This document shows, one piece after another, positions 44,302-52,340 of a stretch of DNA of 64,000 nucleotides. The notes below the pieces were generated by a model. It did no database searches, was not told the origin of the DNA, and worked only from the letters and a program-made list of their open reading frames with translations. Source of the DNA: Lachnospiraceae bacterium (lineage in GTDB: Bacteria; Bacillota; Clostridia; Lachnospirales; Lachnospiraceae); assembly GCA_022510565.1 (NCBI GenBank), contig JAFLTE010000001.1, positions 186,001 to 250,000 on the forward strand, written 5' to 3'. The position numbers were made by a program, and so were the translations under genes. The stretch's first letter is position 1. Every line of letters starts with the position of its first letter.

Positions 44302-45402
44302 TTAAGAGTTATCGGTATATACCCCGATACCTTTCTCACGGAATGATTGGATTTCATCTTGATTATTCACTGTGTGCACAAACATACGTATATCATACCG
44401 GTTGCAGATATCCAACAGTTCGTCATGATAGTACATCTCATTCATTGTAATCACATCAATATTCCGGAGCATACAATATTCTGCATATTCCGTCATTTTC
44501 TCCGCTTCTCCCCTGTAGCCTTCACCGTATAATGTAAAAACATAATTGGGAAACGGATATATACTTTCTACAATATCATACATATATGCATGATAAATCT
44601 GCACTACAAACCGATCTAAAGTTTCCCCACAATCATTTTCTACTGCAGCGTCCACCAACATCTGAAATTGTTCTGTCACTTTATCCGGTTCTCCATATTT
44701 CGTATCCGTAATGATATAGACATCCGGATGTTCTTTCATAAACAATACAATGTCTGTGCCTGACAACGGTGTATATTTACCCATGATCTTACTATTCATA
44801 AAAACTTCCAAAGTCGGTATATAACCCATATCCTCAGAATTATCCACATAAGTCTCCCGATTCCAGGACTCCCAATCATGACAGGCCGCAATCTGTCCGT
44901 CCGATGTCAAGATCAGGTCACATTCAAACAATCTGCTTCCGTTTTTGTAACTGTTCTCTAACGCTTCCTTTGAGTTTGTATACACACAATTGTCAATACT
45001 CCCCAATGCGTGTACTATCACATTATCGATATCATACCACTGCTCCTGATTCATTCTGTATTGACGACTCAGATAAAATCCTACGTCCAAGCCCACTGCC
45101 GCAATACATACGGATAATACCATTAATATCGCCGTGATATACGTTATGATCCGTCTGTTCAACTTTTTCAAGGTTATATGCACCGTCAATAAAATAAAAA
45201 ATATAACAATTGTCGGTAAAACAACATGTTTTGCGAACAAAGTTCTCTTATTTATCAAGCCTCCTCTGAATGATTCATCGACCATTGCAAGAGGCAAAAC
45301 GCCGTATGTTCTGCGAATCCACGCAGTGCTTAACACTATAAATATTGCTATACACGCAAAAACAATCCATGTCGCGTTACCGATTCTTGAGCGTATACTC
45401 AT
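44302..45402 (-). CDS. Membrane-anchored glycerophosphodiester phosphodiesterase (GDPD)-like protein
   Basis: 366 aa. Three N-terminal hydrophobic helices (about 15-33, 55-75 and 85-105) anchor a GDPD barrel outside the membrane: VIVHALGSIDNCVYTNSKEAL replaces the usual HRG..PENT block, followed by FECDLILTSDGQIAACHDW, which supplies metal-binding Glu/Asp and the second catalytic His. DTKYGEPDK and GIGVYTDN close the barrel. The first Arg of HRG is absent, as in the YTNS subgroup. ATG 45402 is preferred over 45435. Encoded next to a phosphoglycerol transferase, it may trim glycerol-phosphate groups (inference). Confidence 0.8.
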   Translation of the reverse strand: MSIRSRIGNATWIVFACIAIFIVLSTAWIRRTYGVLPLAMVDESFRGGLINKRTLFAKHVVLPTIVIFFILLTVHITLKKLNRRIITYITAILMVLSVCIAAVGLDVGFYLSRQYRMNQEQWYDIDNVIVHALGSIDNCVYTNSKEALENSYKNGSRLFECDLILTSDGQIAACHDWESWNRETYVDNSEDMGYIPTLEVFMNSKIMGKYTPLSGTDIVLFMKEHPDVYIITDTKYGEPDKVTEQFQMLVDAAVENDCGETLDRFVVQIYHAYMYDIVESIYPFPNYVFTLYGEGYRGEAEKMTEYAEYCMLRNIDVITMNEMYYHDELLDICNRYDIRMFVHTVNNQDEIQSFREKGIGVYTDNS

Positions 45403-45431
45403 AATGCCCCCATTTTGCTGCCACTTTCCCG

Positions 45432-47012
45432 TCACCGTATAAGTTCTCCTGTATGCGTTCTGTTTCCGACTATAAAATTCATATAATAATAATTCGAATA
45501 TAATCTCAATTCTTTATTGAATTCTTCAAAACCCATCTGCTCCGGTAAAGTCTGTTGTTCCGAGAACAGATTGGTACCCAGCCCCAGTCGGTCCCCCTCT
45601 ATATCGGCACCGATGGATGCCAAAATCGTAGGAAACATATCCAAAACGGAAAACTCTCTGTTTGTTGTCTGCTCAGCCCAGAGACCCTCCGGAAGGTTTA
45701 TGAAGCAATTATATATTTTACGTTGATAATCAAAGATGTCATCCCAAAAGTCTGCTTTCATACTCAAATGATCACCCGTTATTACAATTGTCGTATTTTC
45801 ATACCAATCCTGGTCCGTTAGCCAGTCAATGAATTGACTGAGTTGTCTGCTGGCACACGCCAATACATTCTCATATTGATCGGGATACATATCATCACAC
45901 AGGCTGCACATATAGCCGTCGGGCATATGCGTATCCACTGTCAACATCATAAAATTAAAAGGCTCTTCATATTTTGCAATTTCTAAAAGTTCCTGTTTTG
46001 CATATTCATAAAGTTTTTCATCTTCCATACCCCAAAACACACGGTAGTTCTCCGGGATAATCCCGCTTTGCTTGGCAGTATAATGATCCAAAACTTCATA
46101 ACCGCCATGTTGCCTATAGAACGCCAAACGTCCGCCAAACCCCGCATCCGATCCACACATGAAATAGTTATTATATCCGTTTTCTTTTAGAATTTCACCC
46201 AAACCTTTCAACCCCGGTGCAAAATTTTCATACTCTCCCGCACTGTTTTCGCCTATCGGCAGTTTATATGGCACTCCGGTTGCACTTGCAAACAGTCCAC
46301 CCATAGTCCAGCCCGTCTCCGCAACCCCGCCTGCTCCACCGAGATCATCGCCATTGGAAAAAGACACGTTTTCCCTCGCCAGATCTGTCAATTCAGGGAT
46401 GTAATTGACCGCCTTTCCTCCCCCGTCCTGTGTTGAGGCATAGGTGGTTTCCATAGATTCCATATATATTACAATCAGATTCCTCTTCTTCTCCGGAAAT
46501 ATGATCGAAACAGCATCAGGGTCGACATACTCCTCCTCAAAGATGTGAGAAACGTTTGTCACACTTTCTACATATTCCGGAATACCTACCGCTACGGCTC
46601 TATTCCAAACACATACACTAAGAATTGCAATGACGCTCCATAAGACGATTACCTTCCTTGCATTCGTGAATCTGCTTTTCTTCCCTCTGATGCATATTTT
46701 TTTAGCTCCGATTTGAACAGCCATTTCCAGAAAGAGTTTTCCTGCCATCATGTCATAAATCGTATAAACGATTACACATATCACCGAAAAATAGAACGAT
46801 GGATAAAGGCATTCGTTGATATAATCGCTAAGTACCCCTGCCTCAGTTCCTTTTAACGGGCTAAGCAACTGGTACAACGCAACCGAAAACTCGACCTCAT
46901 TAAAATTTTGTAAAAACCAATTCGCCGATCTCAGTACAATAATCACTACAAAAAAAACAATAAGCAGTAGTATTCTACTAATGCTCTTCCATATGAGTGT
47001 TCTTTTGTTCAT
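45432..47012 (-). CDS. LtaS/MdoB-like phosphoglycerol transferase (sulfatase superfamily)
   Basis: 526 aa. About four N-terminal hydrophobic helices precede an external alkaline-phosphatase-fold domain: NLIVIYMESMETTY (metal-binding Glu), GWTMGGLFASATGVPY (Thr nucleophile, MdoB/LtaS pattern), TVDTHMPDGYMC and VITGDHLSM (metal-binding Asp-His). Such enzymes move phosphoglycerol from phosphatidylglycerol to glycans or lipoteichoic acid. GAGGAG lies five bases before ATG 47012, which is inside the end of the small membrane protein gene. The location inside a glycan locus favours decoration of this polysaccharide. Confidence 0.87.
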   Translation of the reverse strand: MNKRTLIWKSISRILLLIVFFVVIIVLRSANWFLQNFNEVEFSVALYQLLSPLKGTEAGVLSDYINECLYPSFYFSVICVIVYTIYDMMAGKLFLEMAVQIGAKKICIRGKKSRFTNARKVIVLWSVIAILSVCVWNRAVAVGIPEYVESVTNVSHIFEEEYVDPDAVSIIFPEKKRNLIVIYMESMETTYASTQDGGGKAVNYIPELTDLARENVSFSNGDDLGGAGGVAETGWTMGGLFASATGVPYKLPIGENSAGEYENFAPGLKGLGEILKENGYNNYFMCGSDAGFGGRLAFYRQHGGYEVLDHYTAKQSGIIPENYRVFWGMEDEKLYEYAKQELLEIAKYEEPFNFMMLTVDTHMPDGYMCSLCDDMYPDQYENVLACASRQLSQFIDWLTDQDWYENTTIVITGDHLSMKADFWDDIFDYQRKIYNCFINLPEGLWAEQTTNREFSVLDMFPTILASIGADIEGDRLGLGTNLFSEQQTLPEQMGFEEFNKELRLYSNYYYMNFIVGNRTHTGELIR

Positions 47013-47325
47013 CGTAACTCCTCACCGTCAATGTAACTTTAATATATTTCCTGATAATCTCTTCTATATACGGAACTACAATCGCCGCCACCAACGCTAT
47101 AATTGTATATTTTATAAAAAAGGGAAAGCTGTTGAAAGCGTCGGAAGTTACACCCGACAAACCCAATCCGTATGTAATGGTACATCCGGTTATCAAAACG
47201 TTTATCAACACATAAATCCCGTATTCAAACAGTATCTTGGGCATATTCCATGTAAGGTGCGTATTTCTCGTGTGCTTTATCCACACACTTACGATTGCGG
47301 GAAAAAACAGTCCTATTATCTCCAT
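46978..47325 (-). CDS. Small membrane protein of unknown function
   Basis: 115 aa with a short N-terminal hydrophobic segment (MEIIGLFFPAIVSVWI) and two clear helices (about 33-58 and 68-90), then a basic/polar C-terminal tail. Not a family I can name. It lies between a Wzy polymerase and the phosphoglycerol transferase and overlaps the latter by 35 bases, so it is probably made with it. An accessory to the polymerase or transferase is possible. Confidence 0.65.
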   Translation of the reverse strand: MEIIGLFFPAIVSVWIKHTRNTHLTWNMPKILFEYGIYVLINVLITGCTITYGLGLSGVTSDAFNSFPFFIKYTIIALVAAIVVPYIEEIIRKYIKVTLTVRSYDEQKNTHMEEH

Positions 47326-47332
47326 TTTATAT

Positions 47333-48595
47333 TCACACTCCTTTCAGTGATATATTACCTAAACTATTCCTATCTGTTTGAAGCAGATAGTACCCCATTA
47401 TGATAAGCAGATAATTCCTGCCAAGATATACGGAAATAAGATGAGCCTCTATCACTGTATATACGGCAAACGCTGTAAACAATACGAGCCCGCAGGCGTC
47501 TCTGTTCTTATACAGACGCCACAGAAGAATAAGATGCACAACCAAATACAAAATCCCCGGCACGATACCGTAGCGGTAGAACACCTTCACCCAGCCCATA
47601 TCAAAGTAGTAATCCATATTTTCGGGACAAGAAAAAGCCGACCACGTCTCAATCATACCGTCATTTCTCTCCGAATCCGTAAGGGAAACAATTCTGCCGG
47701 TGAGAGATTCATCGATTTTTGATAAAATCTCAATGTGCCTGTTATCCTCATGGCGCCCCAGGAAATAGTCATTCCACTGAAGGTCCCGCACTCTCTGCGC
47801 ACAAACTGCCGCATCCACGGAAAATCCGATACATAAGACGAACACCAGAAGTCCGCATATATAGATAAATATTTTTTCACGCAACAATTTAGAGTATGTC
47901 ACTGCGCATGCGCCCGCAAGAAACAAAGAGGTAATCAGTAACCCTGTCCTGGAATCCGTCAAGGCATAAACTCCTATATTGAGCAGCATGATAAACAGAT
48001 AATCGTACCACTTCATACGCTCAAACCAGGCATAGATACCTAAGGCAACCAACATAAAAAACATGCAGGAAAGCGCATTCGGATGCCCCATCCCCAATGT
48101 ATATCGGGTTTCATACACAGGCTCCCCGGTATAGTAGCGGGCGGCATCCAACTCATCACGTCCTACATGTCCAAAGACTTGCGTCGAGGTCATTTCCCCG
48201 TAGATGCCCGTCACAGCGAGCAGTATGATTGCAAGACAGCCAAGCAATGTTACATAGAATGTATAACGAAGTACCCTCTTTAAATCCATTCCTTTGCAGG
48301 CAGCCACGAAAGTCACCAGGCGAATTAAGTCATTTTTCCCACACACACGATAGGAAATGAAAGCAACCGTCTCCAACAGCAGAATACAAACCCACTCTTT
48401 GGCGGAATACTTAGTCGAGAGTAGTTTACACGCAAAAAACAGAAAGGTAATCCGGAACAGTTGCCCTTCTATAGGATTGATATAACGGCTTTTATCGATA
48501 ATGACCATCACAAGTTCAATCGTTAAACCGATATAAAAGAGAATCTGGGGAATTTTTCTTTCCCACATCCCCTCATAATAATTTTGGATTTTCAC
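47333..48595 (-). CDS. wzy: Wzy-like polysaccharide polymerase
   Basis: 420 aa with about ten hydrophobic helices and one long external loop (about residues 260-335, containing WNDYFLGRHEDNRH). MGHPNALSCMF is the HPN motif shared with the other polymerase at 32124. SRTGLLITSLFLAG after helix 6 is typical of Wzy/O-antigen ligase proteins. GTG 48595 overlaps the upstream stop as GTGA with AAAGGA upstream; the frame is open from a TTG at 48616. It is the second polymerase of the window. Confidence 0.82.
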   Translation of the reverse strand: MKIQNYYEGMWERKIPQILFYIGLTIELVMVIIDKSRYINPIEGQLFRITFLFFACKLLSTKYSAKEWVCILLLETVAFISYRVCGKNDLIRLVTFVAACKGMDLKRVLRYTFYVTLLGCLAIILLAVTGIYGEMTSTQVFGHVGRDELDAARYYTGEPVYETRYTLGMGHPNALSCMFFMLVALGIYAWFERMKWYDYLFIMLLNIGVYALTDSRTGLLITSLFLAGACAVTYSKLLREKIFIYICGLLVFVLCIGFSVDAAVCAQRVRDLQWNDYFLGRHEDNRHIEILSKIDESLTGRIVSLTDSERNDGMIETWSAFSCPENMDYYFDMGWVKVFYRYGIVPGILYLVVHLILLWRLYKNRDACGLVLFTAFAVYTVIEAHLISVYLGRNYLLIIMGYYLLQTDRNSLGNISLKGV

Positions 48596-49641
48596 CTGTC
48601 TGTCCGTCCTTTCCAAACAGCCGATGCACGTCTGATTAAAGCTCTTTGAATTTTCTTTAAGTAAAATCTGTAATAGATGAATTTGCTGCTAATCACCTGA
48701 AGAAAATGCCTTACCCCGTCCGGTCTTTTGCTGCGCCTTGCATACTTTAAGGATGTCCTCTTGTAATTTTCCAGTTCTTCCCGGCATTCTTTCGCGGTAA
48801 AGAGCCTTCCCTTCCTGTCCATATAATGAAACAAGCTGTAGATATTCTGTTCCGAAGCCCAATATCCGTCGGATACATTGTGCCTTGCCCAATATTTAGG
48901 GGCAATAGCGAATTTCAGGGTTTCGCTTGTATGCGCCGGAAGGCAGGCAAAGGAGGAATTGGACAACAACAAGTAGTGTGCATTCTTCAGGGTGACATAG
49001 TCTTTCCCGATGTCAAAGTGATAAGCCGGAATACCCGGAAGCATTTTACATGCTGCCTCCACATCATCCGTCACAATCATAAATTCCATGTCAGGACGGA
49101 TTTTCTTCATTTCCCTGATACCGTGAATCCAGTATTTTTTATCGATAAACAGCTCCGGACTTCCGGTATATTCACCGCCACGCATGTTGATGATACAGAG
49201 ATTTTCGCGGCTGTATTCATAGGAATCAAACTCCGGCTTAACCCGGAGCCATTTTTTCACTTCTTCAATATATCTGATAAAATATGACTCATCCTGTAAG
49301 TTGCCGTAAAGCAACGTATTGTCCTCCACATGATGAATCTTTTCGTCCCTGCCGCTGACATAGCAGCCATGTTCCATATCGTGCTTGGAATTGCCGAGGT
49401 AAAGTCTGGTTTCCTCTTCCCGAAAGATATTAAAGCGTTCTTTCTCTTCGGGAGTAATGGCATATCCTAAATCCACATCCATAAAGTACATACCCTTATC
49501 GTTGTGAATATTGACGGCAAATGCTTCCTGACCTGCCGTGCCGAATTCATATCCGTTTTCTTCCGCAACGGCTCTCGCCGTCACATAGCAGAACAACTGA
49601 TTGCCCAGTCCCTGCCCCTTTAAAAACTCAGTTCCGATCAT
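48592..49641 (-). CDS. Diverged GT11-like glycosyltransferase
   Basis: 349 aa. FLKGQGLGNQLFCYVTARAVA matches the N-terminal GDP-sugar site of GT11 enzymes, and LLSNSSFACLPAHTSETLKFAIAPKYW matches the C-terminal SSFSWW region. The central HxRRxDY block reads INMRGGEYTG, lacking the His and one Arg, so donor use may differ. ATG 49641 overlaps the GT2 stop (ATGA); the longer frame to 49752 lies inside that gene. A basic C-terminal tail (YRFYLKKIQRALIRRAS) may bind membrane. Confidence 0.8.
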   Translation of the reverse strand: MIGTEFLKGQGLGNQLFCYVTARAVAEENGYEFGTAGQEAFAVNIHNDKGMYFMDVDLGYAITPEEKERFNIFREEETRLYLGNSKHDMEHGCYVSGRDEKIHHVEDNTLLYGNLQDESYFIRYIEEVKKWLRVKPEFDSYEYSRENLCIINMRGGEYTGSPELFIDKKYWIHGIREMKKIRPDMEFMIVTDDVEAACKMLPGIPAYHFDIGKDYVTLKNAHYLLLSNSSFACLPAHTSETLKFAIAPKYWARHNVSDGYWASEQNIYSLFHYMDRKGRLFTAKECREELENYKRTSLKYARRSKRPDGVRHFLQVISSKFIYYRFYLKKIQRALIRRASAVWKGRTDR

Positions 49642-50576
49642 TTCAGTATTTTCCCTATTTTCCTGATTCCTGCATTCCAGTATGCTTTTATCTTTGCATC
49701 CCGGAGATATTTTATTCTTTCCTTCCGATACACGCCGGGCTCTATTCCGCACGCGGCTGCAGCTTTACTGCCCTTCCCGTAGGGCAGCAAAAACTCCCGC
49801 AAAAAGTACTCCTTACAATCATCATTTGCAGACAGCTCATATTTCTCGTACATATACCGATAATCCTCGTATTTGCGCTCATCCCGCTCACGAAACATAT
49901 TGGTATACTGCTCCTCATGCTCTCCAATATTGATAAGTGCTTCATCCGTCCACGCAAAAACAGGATTCTTCTCCAGAATATCAAAATAGAGAAACATATC
50001 CGATGCCCAGTTGCTCTTTTCATCAAAACGAAATTGGTCGTTCCGATAAATCGTCGCACTCGGTGCTCCGATTTCATTTCCCAGAAAAAGATACCGATAA
50101 TCCTTCCGCAGCTGCCCGATAAACGCTTCGGAAGCCGCTCGCTCCCTTAACAGTTCTTCCTTGTCTCCTCCAAGCAACACCTGTCCGGTCCCGCAAAAAG
50201 CAAGGGATGCATCCTTATTATCTTCAAGCATCCCGACCATTTTGCCAAGACTGTCCGCCCGACTGAACCAATCGTCGCTGAACATGATTTTGATATATTC
50301 TCCTTCAGCCAAAGACAATGCTTCATTCCAATTAAAAATATGACCCAGCGGTTTTGCATTGTGTCGATACCTGATTTTAGCCTGCATTCCGATTGGCAGA
50401 ACATGAGCTGTTTCACTCTGTATGGTATGGATATAATTTTCGAGTTCTCCGTTTGTGGAATCATCAGTGATGATTATTTCAAAATCCGTATAATCCTGTC
50501 CGGCAATCGAATTCAACAATCTTTGGACACAGCTCAAATTGTTATAGGCAGGTACGCATATGGAAACTTTCGTCAT
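49638..50576 (-). CDS. GT2-family glycosyltransferase
   Basis: 312 aa. VSICVPAYNNLSCVQRLLNSI, IITDDSTNGEL and MFSDDWFSR (DxD-like) with GHIFNWNEALSLAEGEYIK form a standard GT-A domain, with CGTGQVLLGG and a C-terminal acidic/aromatic region. GGGAAATAAACGAT precedes ATG 50576. It sits 13 bases after the GT17 stop and couples to the diverged GT11. Specificity unknown. Confidence 0.88.
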   Translation of the reverse strand: MTKVSICVPAYNNLSCVQRLLNSIAGQDYTDFEIIITDDSTNGELENYIHTIQSETAHVLPIGMQAKIRYRHNAKPLGHIFNWNEALSLAEGEYIKIMFSDDWFSRADSLGKMVGMLEDNKDASLAFCGTGQVLLGGDKEELLRERAASEAFIGQLRKDYRYLFLGNEIGAPSATIYRNDQFRFDEKSNWASDMFLYFDILEKNPVFAWTDEALINIGEHEEQYTNMFRERDERKYEDYRYMYEKYELSANDDCKEYFLREFLLPYGKGSKAAAACGIEPGVYRKERIKYLRDAKIKAYWNAGIRKIGKILK

Positions 50577-50589
50577 ATCGTTTATTTCC

Positions 50590-51528
50590 CTATTTTCTCA
50601 AAATTCTTTTTACACCCCGACCACATTTCATGATCAGCTTTCTGATTTTTGCCTGCGTGTGGCGGCGTCTCTTTTCGCCTTGGGATTCCTCCTGTAATAT
50701 CAAGTGGGCATAATCTCCCTGATGCTCCCGCAGATACACCGGAAAGCTTTCGTCTATCTCAACCCTGACAAACTCTGCCTGTCTGCCGAAAATATCCTCG
50801 CCGTCCTTAATTCTGTCTTCCACCTCGGACAACACGGAACGGCTGTTATACTCCTGATGTGCCGCTGACTTCACCTTCTGGGCAACCCGCTTTTTCACAT
50901 CGCTCTCTCCATGTCCGCCCATATAGCCGAAATGCCAGCCGCCATCCTCTACGCGGATTCCAATCTCTTTACGTTCCGGAAAACGCAGCTCACCCAGCTG
51001 AAGCCCCTGTTCCTTTATAAGCTTATAGCTGCACATTTTCGTGCCAATCCACTTTTTCCGCTCTACGCCCTCAAACTCTCCCGCATAGGAGAGCAGCTTG
51101 CCCGACACTTCTTCCATGTTCAAATAACAGTAGAATAGCCGCTGTGCGAAATGATAGATTTTATCGTCCCGAAAATCCGCCAGGATTTCTTTTATTTTCT
51201 CCGGATTCGGTATCTCATCCAAGTCACTGAAAATAATGATATCGTCCTCACTGCAGCCCTGCAGCCCTCTGCCAACCGCATTTTTCTGAAAGGTATCCCG
51301 ATCATGCGTATAGCCTTCAGGCGTATCTTCCACAACTACATGAATAATTTTATCCGCAAACTCTGAAAACATCTCCTTGTTTTCCTCATAATAAAGAGGT
51401 TTTTTCAATCCGGAAAACGTTTCTGTCGCTTCACTTATCACAAACCTGTCCACAACCGGAGACAGGATATGCATTCGTAGCTTCAAAAGATCCAACTCGT
51501 TAAAAAACTGAAAACAGTCATATATCAT
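50590..51528 (-). CDS. GT17-family glycosyltransferase (MGAT3-like)
   Basis: 312 aa protein matching the GT17 family (eukaryotic beta-1,4-mannosyl-glycoprotein N-acetylglucosaminyltransferase and bacterial relatives). YDCFQFFNELDLLKLRMHIL begins it, EATETFSGLKKPLYYEEN follows, and FSDLDEIPNPEKI is the metal-binding DxD block; GGWHFGYMGG is also conserved. Five bases separate its start from the DUF5672 stop at 51533. AAAGGA precedes ATG 51528. Likely adds GlcNAc or a related sugar (inference). Confidence 0.88.
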   Translation of the reverse strand: MIYDCFQFFNELDLLKLRMHILSPVVDRFVISEATETFSGLKKPLYYEENKEMFSEFADKIIHVVVEDTPEGYTHDRDTFQKNAVGRGLQGCSEDDIIIFSDLDEIPNPEKIKEILADFRDDKIYHFAQRLFYCYLNMEEVSGKLLSYAGEFEGVERKKWIGTKMCSYKLIKEQGLQLGELRFPERKEIGIRVEDGGWHFGYMGGHGESDVKKRVAQKVKSAAHQEYNSRSVLSEVEDRIKDGEDIFGRQAEFVRVEIDESFPVYLREHQGDYAHLILQEESQGEKRRRHTQAKIRKLIMKCGRGVKRILRK

Positions 51529-51532
51529 GGTT

Positions 51533-52318
51533 TTATCCTTTCTCCGAAATCCCTCTTTTTCTTTTTAGGAATTCATGCAGCCGTCCGTGCAGTCTGCCCA
51601 AAAAAAGACGGACTCTTCTTTTCCTTCTGAAATCAGGATATCCGGCATTGGTCCCATGCCACTTGTGAAACACAAACGGTTTGATTCCCGCCACTTCGGG
51701 TATCATCGATTCATGGCCGAAATACTTGGCAAGCTCTAAAGGCGCGATTCGCATTCCCTCTGCTTCCAACAGGTGTCTGATTTTGCAGCAGATAAAACCG
51801 TCCTCGTTGTAAAGCCCCTTTTCACTCACCCACGGTACATTTGCTTTCCTCGGAAAATCCATAAGCCGCTTGCTTCGGATAGATACACTGTTGCCCACCC
51901 GGCATATATTACCGTAAATATCACGATAAGTCGTATCATCCCCCTCTGCCGGCAACGGCCACGGAGAACCGATATAATCATAGTCCAGAAACTCATCCCG
52001 CCACATGTCAGGATTTACTACAAACCCGTCATAATGTACGAGCAATGCAAAATCCGTCTCGATATAATCTCCCATATTGTAAACGGTCTCATAATTAAAT
52101 CTGTCAATATCGTCCAGTATATCAATATGTTTATACCTGATATTTTTCGGAAGATGCCTTGGCTTCTTATGGGTGATAATAACAGCATCACCGAATTCAA
52201 TCCCCCGCATACTGTATTGCATCGCTTTGACCGTTTCTTTCACAAGCACACTGGTCATTGCCACAAGCGTTACGTTGGGAAGCTGCAATTTCTGTTTGTT
52301 TTCCAAACCGATAACCAT
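51533..52318 (-). CDS. DUF5672-domain putative glycosyltransferase
   Basis: 261 aa. The DUF5672 pattern is clear: FALLVHYDGFVVNPDMWRDEF, DYDYIGSPWP, VGNSVSIRSKRLMDFP and YNEDGFICC, with a GT-A-like layout. FVFHKWHGTN lies near the C-terminus, followed by a basic stretch (DFRRKRRVRLF). This family sits in many polysaccharide clusters and is believed to be glycosyltransferases; no characterised activity can be claimed here. Confidence 0.8.
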   Translation of the reverse strand: MVIGLENKQKLQLPNVTLVAMTSVLVKETVKAMQYSMRGIEFGDAVIITHKKPRHLPKNIRYKHIDILDDIDRFNYETVYNMGDYIETDFALLVHYDGFVVNPDMWRDEFLDYDYIGSPWPLPAEGDDTTYRDIYGNICRVGNSVSIRSKRLMDFPRKANVPWVSEKGLYNEDGFICCKIRHLLEAEGMRIAPLELAKYFGHESMIPEVAGIKPFVFHKWHGTNAGYPDFRRKRRVRLFLGRLHGRLHEFLKRKRGISEKG

Positions 52319-52340
52319 GCCTTTCCGTGAATCTGCGCCT

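Noticed and set aside
42810-44357. Longer 515-residue start for the priming transferase
   Set aside because: It would overlap the GDPD gene by 56 bases and cover the promoter candidate; ATG 44222 gives the normal family length.
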